Origin: CAZECR01 sp964510495
GTDB taxonomy: Bacteria > Patescibacteriota > Patescibacteriia > Magasanikbacterales > GWA2-37-8
NCBI GenBank assembly: GCA_964510495.1
Contig: CAZECR010000029.1
Location: forward strand, 1 to 14,366
DNA length: 14,366 bases
Direction of reading: 5' to 3'
Positions 7,430-14,366 of this stretch are shown piece after piece. The notes under the pieces were generated by a model. The model saw only the letters and a program-made list of their open reading frames with translations. It had not been told where the DNA came from and did not search any database. The stretch's first letter is position 1, and each line of letters opens with the position of its first letter. A program made the position numbers and the translations under genes.

Positions 7430-7478
7430 ATCCGACCCGGTTGAGACATCAACTCTATCGCAGCGTAGTCAGGGAAAA
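7316..7478. repeat. Imperfect inverted repeat flanking about 120 bp
   Basis: Arms 7316-7336 and 7458-7478 match as inverted copies at 19 of 21 positions (an AG/GA swap in the middle), sharing CTACGCTGCGA. The similarity continues inward with gaps (GAGCTGCATGT against GAGTTGATGT). Read on the minus strand, the right arm encodes FSLTTLR then stops, close to FSLATLRE in the left arm, so it may be a decayed inverted copy of the end of the partial gene. A direct repeat of AGAGCTGCA also occurs (near 7339 and 7486). Terminal repeats of a small mobile element are the alternative. Confidence 0.6.
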
Positions 7479-7484
7479 AATTGA
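7419..7484 (+). CDS. Possible 21-codon ORF overlapping the end of the gene fragment
   Basis: GGAGG (7408-7412), a 6-nt spacer and ATG 7419 make a textbook start that overlaps the preceding TAA by 11 bases, as in translationally coupled pairs. The frame gives 21 residues starting MLYKSDPVETSTLSQ and stops at TGA 7482-7484, with its second half inside the right repeat arm. It may be a real small peptide, the head of a gene truncated by the repeat, or chance, because the same GGAGGAG also encodes Glu-Glu in the overlapping frame. Confidence 0.22.
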   Translation: MLYKSDPVETSTLSQRSQGKN

Positions 7485-7522
7485 AAGAGCTGCAATTGTA
7501 GTTTTGTGCAACTTAAGTGTCA

Positions 7523-7531
7523 AGTGGATAA
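7523..7531 (-). promoter_or_regulatory. DnaA-box-like site next to an AT-rich tract
   Basis: The plus strand reads AGTGGATAA, which is TTATCCACT on the minus strand, one mismatch from the TTATCCACA consensus. It is followed directly by a very AT-rich stretch (GATAAAAAAATTAGAAATTT and on to about 7565). A single near-match can be chance; its meaning depends on the second site at 8015. Confidence 0.3.
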
Positions 7532-7591
7532 GATAAAAAAATTAGAAATTTTTTGTTTTAAATTGACTTTGTCATTAAGCGGTTGTTAGGC

Positions 7592-7620
7592 TTTACAAAA
7601 TTTCTGTTTACCACTATGCT
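7592..7620 (+). promoter_or_regulatory. Promoter of the small secreted lysine-rich protein gene
   Basis: TTTACA (7592-7597), a 17-nt spacer and TATGCT (7615-7620) match sigma-70 type hexamers at 5/6 and 4/6 positions. The predicted start, about 7627, gives a leader of about 34 nt that contains the GGAGG ribosome-binding site. Confidence 0.55.
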
Positions 7621-7660
7621 CAGAGCGCACAACGTTGTTTGTTGTGTGGAGGCAGTTCTC

Positions 7661-7882
7661 ATGAAGCGACTCAGCAGTCTCGTTCTGTCCGGATTGATCG
7701 GTCTCACCACCATCGGTGGGGGCGTCGCCCTCGCGGCCGAGAAGGAGAAGACCAAGACCGTCGAGAACAAGGGTGGGTCCAAGACCGACGGCGGCAAGTC
7801 CGCCAAGACCGAGAAGCCGCCCAAGCAGGAGGGTACGGGGTGTGCCGGTGCGGCCGGCAGCGCAACGGCCGGTTCTTACTAG
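7661..7882 (+). CDS. Small secreted lysine-rich low-complexity protein, function unknown
   Basis: 73 aa. ATG 7661 follows GGAGG by about 8 nt. The N-terminus MKRLSSLVLSGLIGLTTIGG is a classic Sec signal peptide, with likely signal peptidase I cleavage after A-L-A (residue 25). The mature part is about 48 residues. It has nine lysines spaced every 2-5 residues in a disordered K/T/G/S/E/P-rich stretch (26-57), then a Gly/Ala tail with the only cysteine (GTGCAGAAGSATAGSY). Codon use is extreme for this window: all lysines are AAG, all glutamates GAG and valines mostly GTC, while rpoB next door uses AAA and GAA heavily. The gene has its own promoter and terminator. No family was recognised. A secreted polycationic peptide, a cell-surface linker or a modified-peptide precursor are possibilities only. 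An upstream ATG in the same frame (7617) lacks an SD. Confidence 0.68.
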   Translation: MKRLSSLVLSGLIGLTTIGGGVALAAEKEKTKTVENKGGSKTDGGKSAKTEKPPKQEGTGCAGAAGSATAGSY

Positions 7883-7942
7883 GCCCTAGGCCTAGCTTCA
7901 GTAACACTCGATTCCGCCCTTTCCTAATCACATATCCGCTCT

Positions 7943-7999
7943 GGTGACTTTGGTCGCCTTCAGTTTCTCAGCAGTCCTCCGCGGCTGCTCTTCTTTTTA
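7943..7999 (+). terminator. Rho-independent terminator after the small secreted protein gene
   Basis: AGCAGTC (7970-7976) pairs with GGCTGCT (7983-7989; one G-T wobble) around a 6-nt loop and is followed by the U-rich CTTCTTTTTAT (7990-8000). A preceding hairpin, GGTGAC/GTCGCC with a TTTG loop (7943-7958), may add to it. A third small palindrome, TAGGCC-CTA-GGCCTA, overlaps the stop codon at 7880-7894. Confidence 0.7.
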
Positions 8000-8014
8000 T
8001 TAAAAGTTTAGAGC

Positions 8015-8023
8015 TGTGGATAA
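8015..8023 (-). promoter_or_regulatory. Perfect DnaA-box consensus
   Basis: The plus strand reads TGTGGATAA, the exact complement of TTATCCACA, in the AT-rich gap between the small-protein terminator and the rpoBC promoter. It could take part in replication initiation or DnaA-dependent regulation of rpoBC, or it could be chance. No dnaA or dnaN gene is in the window. Confidence 0.35.
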
Positions 8024-8116
8024 TTTTTACATAGTGAGCGCATGAAAAGGTGGGTATTCCTTTGTTTTAGCTAAAAACAGTCAAATTATTGACAAAAAAA
8101 CATTTTGTATCATCCC

Positions 8117-8145
8117 TTGACAACACTTCGTTTTTTTCATATAAT
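8117..8145 (+). promoter_or_regulatory. Perfect-consensus promoter of rpoBC
   Basis: TTGACA (8117-8122), exactly 17 nt, then TATAAT (8140-8145): both hexamers match the sigma-70 consensus completely. The predicted start is about 8152. Such a strong promoter fits constitutive expression of RNA polymerase subunits and suggests that downstream leader control may set the level. Confidence 0.88.
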
Positions 8146-8151
8146 CAGTCT

Positions 8152-8395
8152 ACTTAACCTCCTTTCTGTAATTTGCAGAAAAAGAGCTCAAATAAGCCAA
8201 AAAAGTGTGGCCTCCGGTCCGCCAAATGTCCATCCGGTAAAGCTGCGCGCAAGGTATTAACTGTTTGTCAATTTAATGCCAACCTTGCCCCCACCAGCAG
8301 TCGTTGTTTTGTAAAAAGGTAAAATCTAGACAGGTTTTGCTCATTTTTTGTTTGTTCCCCTTTATTTCAAAGCTTCTAAAAAAGCGCTAAAATAA
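8152..8395 (+). promoter_or_regulatory. Long structured 5' leader of rpoBC mRNA
   Basis: About 244 nt lie between the predicted start and the rpoB ATG with no convincing gene. Visible structures are a hairpin TTTCTG/CAGAAA (8163-8168 with 8176-8181); ACCTCCTTTCT at 8157-8167, identical to the anti-SD tail of many 16S rRNAs; and a 12-bp stem GCAAGGTATTAA (8249-8260) with TTAAT (8273-8277) and ACCTTGC (8282-8288), with a GCCA bulge. A 49-codon frame from TTG 8173 to TAA 8320 has no SD. No known leader family (such as the L10 leader) was recognised. The rest of the gene-free stretch, 7883-8116, holds only the terminator and DnaA-box-like site listed separately. Confidence 0.45.
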
Positions 8396-11300
8396 ATGCA
8401 CTTTATGCCTTCACGCTTCAAGCATCAGACCAGTAAAAATTTGGATCGTAAATTTTTTACTGAACACATGGAGCACCAACCGCTTCCTGACCTTATCGAG
8501 CTCCAAAAGAACTCCTATGACTGGTTTTTAAAATCCGGCATCAAAGAACTGTTTGAAGAAGTGTCGCCAATTACCGATTTTACTGGTCGCGACCTTGAAC
8601 TCTATTTAGAAAGCTATTACCTCGACGAACCTCGTTTTGACGAAGTTACTTGTCGTCAGCGCAATATCACCTTCGAAGCACCACTTCGCGCCGTAACCCG
8701 CCTCGTGAACAAACGCGACAACCAATCCAAATCTCAAGAAATTTACCTGGGTGACATTCCAATCATGACCGAGCGCGGTACCTTTATCATTAACGGTATC
8801 GAACGTGTTGTCGTTTCGCAGTTTATCCGTTCCGCTGGTGCTTTCTTTACCGCTGAACATGTTCGCGGACGCCGGTATTATGGTGCCAAGATCATCCCAA
8901 ACCGTGGTGCTTGGATCGAAGTTGAAACCGATCTCAGCAACGTCATGTGGATCAAGGTGGACCGCAAACGCAAAGTGTCGGCAACGTCACTCTTGCGTGC
9001 TTTTGGTATGCACGAAGACGAAAAATTGATCGAGGCTTTTAAAGACGTTAACAACCATCCAACTATCGACTACGTCGAAGCGATGTTCAAAAAGGATATT
9101 GCCAAGACTCAAGAAGAAGGTTTGATCGAAGTCTACAAACGTATTCGCCCGGGTGATTTAGCAACCGCTGACAATGCTAAGAGCCTTATCTACGCGATGT
9201 TCTTCAACTTTGATCGCTACGATTTGGGTCGTGTTGGTGTCTATAAATTCAATACCAAATTTGATCTCGGCTACACCGAAGCGGACTATGACAAAAAAGA
9301 AAATCGTGTGTTGTCGCCAGAAAAATTACTCCAAGTTTTAAAAGAAGTTGTTCGCCTCAACGTTACCCAAGAAGAACCAGATGATGTTGACCACCTTGGT
9401 AACCGCCGTATTCGCGCGGTTGGTGAACTTGCTCAGAATCGTTTCCGCGTTGGTTTGGCTCGTATGGAGCGCATCATTAAAGATCGCATGAGCACCTATG
9501 AGCTTGAACAGCTTACCCCAAACAAACTCATTAACGCTCGCCCTGTTACGAGTGCTATCCGCGAGTTCTTCATGAGTTCGCAGCTCTCCCAGTTCATGGA
9601 CCAGACCAATCCACTCGCTGAACTTGAGCACAAACGCCGTTTGTCTGCGCTTGGTCCTGGCGGTTTATCCCGCGATCGCGCCGGCTTTGAAGTTCGTGAC
9701 GTGCATACGACCCACTACGGACGTATTTGTCCGATCGCTACTCCAGAAGGACCGAACATTGGTCTCGTTAACCATCTTTCCAGTTACGCTCGTGTCAATG
9801 ATTTTGGTTTCATCGAAACGCCATATCGCAAAGTACTTCGCGAAGTTGCTAACGACGGCAAACTTGCTGAAGGCGAAATCCTCCGCGGTGACGTTGGTAG
9901 TATTAAGGACGGCACCAAAATTACCAAAGAGATTGCTGCTAAATTAAAAGGCGAAAAAATTGAACGCGTTCCAGTTAAGCCCCGCCTCACTAATGAAATC
10001 GTCTATCTCAATTCTTTTAAAGAAGAAAAAGTTATTACTGCTGCAGCAAGCGTTAAGACTGACGACGCTGGATACTTCATCCACGAAACCGTTCCAGCTC
10101 GCGTTAACGGTGCTGCTGGTGTTTCAGCCTCTATTGAACTTGACTACGTTGACGTTGCTTCAAACCAGATCGTGAGTATTGCTACCTCATGTATTCCTTT
10201 CCTTGAACACGATGATGCAACCCGCGCCTTGATGGGTACGAACATGCAGCGCCAATCGGTGCCTTGTATCAAACCAGAACCTCCGCTTGTCGGAACCGGT
10301 ATTGAGCGCGAAGCCGCGATGTACTCGGGTCACATGGTTTTGGCTGAAGCCGATGGTGAAATTACCGAAGTTGATGGCGGACACATTGTCCTCACCACGC
10401 CAAAAGGTCAGAACTATACCTACAATTTAAATAAATTTATTCGCTCTAACGCTTCCACGTGTATCGACCAGCACCCGGTTGTGAATGTTGGTGAGAAAGT
10501 CAAAAAAGGCCAGCCGTTGTCTGATGGTCCTTCGATTCGTGAAGGTGAACTGGCACTTGGTCAGAACATGCTGGTTGCCTATATGTGCTGGGAAGGCTTT
10601 AACTACGAAGACGCCGTGATTATTTCCGAGCGTCTCGTCCAGCAGGATTGCTATACTTCCATTCACATTGAAGACTACACCGTGGATGTCTGTGAAACCA
10701 AGCTTGGACCTGAACTTGTTACGGCCGACATTCCAAACGTGAGTGAAGAAAAACTCAAAAATCTTGATAGTGAAGGTATTATCCGTATTGGTGCCGAAAT
10801 TAAATCCGGTGATATTTTGGTCGGTAAAATTACACCAAAGGGTGAAACTGAACTGTCTCCTGAAGAGCGCCTCTTACGTGCTATCTTTGGTGAAAAAGCC
10901 CGCGATGTTCGCGATTCATCGCTGTACCTCGAACACGGTGAACATGGAAAAGTTATTGGTGTACAGATTTTCTCTGCCGAAAATGGTGACAAACTCGAAC
11001 CGGGTGTTATCAAAAAAGTTCAGGTTACGGTTGCCGACCTTCGCAAACTTCAGGTTGGTGACAAGATGGCCGGACGCCACGGTAACAAAGGTGTTGTGTC
11101 ACGCATCGTTCCAGTAGCTGACTTGCCATTCCTTGAAGATGGTACTCCGGTTGATATCATTCTTTCGCCGCTCGGTGTTGTGTCCCGTATGAACCTGGGT
11201 CAGCTGCTCGAAACGCATCTTGGTCTCGCTGCTAACGCTCTTGGGTACAAGATCGCTACTCCAGTGTTGAACGGCTTGACTGAAGAGCAAATTAAAAATG

Positions 11301-11833
11301 AATTGAAGAAAGCTGGTTTCCCAGAAAGTGGTCAGGTGCAGCTCTACGACGGACGCACGGGTGAAGCTTTTGATCACAAGACTACCATTGGTTACAACTA
11401 CATGTTGAAGCTTAACCACATGGTCGAAGATAAGATCCACCAACGTTCCATTGGTCCATACTCGCTTATTACTCAGCAGCCGCTTGGTGGTAAAGCTCAG
11501 TTCGGTGGACAGCGCTTTGGTGAAATGGAAGTTTGGGCGCTCCAAGCATATGGCGCCGCACATACCTTGCAGGAAATGCTTACCATTAAATCTGACGACG
11601 TTCCGGGTCGCTCGAAAGCCTATGAAGCGATTATTAAGGGTGAAGAAGTCAGCCGCGTTAATATCCCAGAATCTTTCAATGTGTTAGTTCGTGAATTGAA
11701 GGGTCTCTGTCTCGACGTTGGTCTTCTCAAGAAAACCGAATCTGGTGAATATTTACCAGCCGAAGAAGTCCGGGCCCAGCTTGAAAAAGACAAGCCAGCT
11801 GACGCGAATGATGTTGTTGAATATCAACCATAA
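8396..11833 (+). CDS. rpoB: RNA polymerase beta subunit
   Basis: 1145 aa. This subunit forms one side of the polymerase active centre and the rifampicin pocket. It is shorter than E. coli RpoB (1342 aa), lacking lineage-specific insertions. Conserved landmarks are the rifampicin cluster SSQLSQFMDQTNPL through HKRRLSALGPGGL (394-424), with D402, H412 and S417 matching E. coli D516, H526 and S531; GDKMAGRHGNKG (888-899); and GGKAQFGGQRFGEMEVWAL (1031-1049). In the CPIxTPEG motif, residue 448 is Ala where E. coli has Glu562. No SD precedes the start; ATG 8396 is the first in frame, and ATG 8405 (MPSRFKHQTS) is an equally possible start. rpoC follows after 41 bp. The wild-type-like pocket predicts no target-based rifampicin resistance (inference). 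Confidence 0.98.
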   Translation: MHFMPSRFKHQTSKNLDRKFFTEHMEHQPLPDLIELQKNSYDWFLKSGIKELFEEVSPITDFTGRDLELYLESYYLDEPRFDEVTCRQRNITFEAPLRAVTRLVNKRDNQSKSQEIYLGDIPIMTERGTFIINGIERVVVSQFIRSAGAFFTAEHVRGRRYYGAKIIPNRGAWIEVETDLSNVMWIKVDRKRKVSATSLLRAFGMHEDEKLIEAFKDVNNHPTIDYVEAMFKKDIAKTQEEGLIEVYKRIRPGDLATADNAKSLIYAMFFNFDRYDLGRVGVYKFNTKFDLGYTEADYDKKENRVLSPEKLLQVLKEVVRLNVTQEEPDDVDHLGNRRIRAVGELAQNRFRVGLARMERIIKDRMSTYELEQLTPNKLINARPVTSAIREFFMSSQLSQFMDQTNPLAELEHKRRLSALGPGGLSRDRAGFEVRDVHTTHYGRICPIATPEGPNIGLVNHLSSYARVNDFGFIETPYRKVLREVANDGKLAEGEILRGDVGSIKDGTKITKEIAAKLKGEKIERVPVKPRLTNEIVYLNSFKEEKVITAAASVKTDDAGYFIHETVPARVNGAAGVSASIELDYVDVASNQIVSIATSCIPFLEHDDATRALMGTNMQRQSVPCIKPEPPLVGTGIEREAAMYSGHMVLAEADGEITEVDGGHIVLTTPKGQNYTYNLNKFIRSNASTCIDQHPVVNVGEKVKKGQPLSDGPSIREGELALGQNMLVAYMCWEGFNYEDAVIISERLVQQDCYTSIHIEDYTVDVCETKLGPELVTADIPNVSEEKLKNLDSEGIIRIGAEIKSGDILVGKITPKGETELSPEERLLRAIFGEKARDVRDSSLYLEHGEHGKVIGVQIFSAENGDKLEPGVIKKVQVTVADLRKLQVGDKMAGRHGNKGVVSRIVPVADLPFLEDGTPVDIILSPLGVVSRMNLGQLLETHLGLAANALGYKIATPVLNGLTEEQIKNELKKAGFPESGQVQLYDGRTGEAFDHKTTIGYNYMLKLNHMVEDKIHQRSIGPYSLITQQPLGGKAQFGGQRFGEMEVWALQAYGAAHTLQEMLTIKSDDVPGRSKAYEAIIKGEEVSRVNIPESFNVLVRELKGLCLDVGLLKKTESGEYLPAEEVRAQLEKDKPADANDVVEYQP

Positions 11834-11874
11834 ATAACTTACTCCTTTTTTCAACCAATTAATCTTCTACTTTT

Positions 11875-14366
<2,492 letters not shown>

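Noticed and set aside
7506..7591. An integron attC-like arrangement: GTTAGGC at 7585-7591 with CAAC and CTTAA upstream able to pair partly.
   Set aside because: The upstream R-box equivalent (GTGCAAC) does not fit the consensus, the arms match at only about 9 of 14 positions, the region is AT-rich, and no similar site flanks the other two GC-rich genes. No integrase is in the window.
8173..8322. A 49-codon TTG-started basic, Cys-containing frame in the rpoBC leader.
   Set aside because: It has no SD and a weak start codon, and it overlaps the leader hairpins. Conservation across relatives would be needed to call it a leader peptide.
11099..11563. Antisense frames across rpoB and rpoC (for example 11099-11563 and 13732-14091).
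   Set aside because: They are typical complementary-strand shadows of long conserved genes, with no start signals or recognisable domains.

Overview
The window looks like metagenome-assembled chromosome from a Candidate Phyla Radiation (Patescibacteria) bacterium, perhaps of the Parcubacteria / Uhrbacteria-Magasanikbacteria type. The evidence is a ferritin-like VIT1/CCC1-type N-terminus, a short RpoB (1145 aa) without the proteobacterial insertions, a RodZ-like HTH/Ig membrane protein between ftsK and recA, very short or missing 5' leaders, and housekeeping genes mostly lacking Shine-Dalgarno (SD) sequences. The assignment rests on recalled family knowledge, not a search. The genetic code reads as standard: every recognisable gene ends at TAA, TAG or TGA with no internal UGA. 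A run of exactly 100 N (7210-7309) marks a scaffold join, so the adjacency of the two halves is not proven.

Left half (1-7209): the core genes all read leftwards. They are a ferritin-like/VIT protein cut by the window edge (1-248), a membrane-anchored DsbA-type thiol oxidoreductase (1717-2382), and a tight cluster ftsK > rodZ-like > recA (7183 to 3043) served by an extended -10 promoter just upstream of ftsK. Two isolated rightward genes lie between them: a predicted lipoprotein with six additional cysteines (389-1597) and a 145-aa orphan (2518-2955). Each is separated from its leftward neighbour by a strong bidirectional terminator.

Middle (7310-8395): after the gap come the tail of an unidentified gene, a long imperfect inverted repeat, a GC-rich gene for a 73-aa secreted lysine-rich protein with its own promoter and terminator, two DnaA-box-like sites, and a 513-bp gene-free stretch. 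That stretch ends in a perfect-consensus promoter (TTGACA, 17 nt, TATAAT) and a structured leader of about 244 nt.

Right half (8396-14366): rpoB and the first 830 codons of rpoC, encoding the catalytic core of RNA polymerase, read rightwards from that promoter.

The most interesting pattern is a contrast between two gene classes. Core genes have moderate GC, use AAA/GAA-type codons and mostly lack SDs. The three solitary rightward genes (389, 2518, 7661) are visibly GC-richer, and each starts 5-8 nt after a GGAGG. They resemble independently acquired or specially expressed accessory genes dropped into the spacers between core genes. No CRISPR array, tRNA, rRNA or transposase gene was seen.
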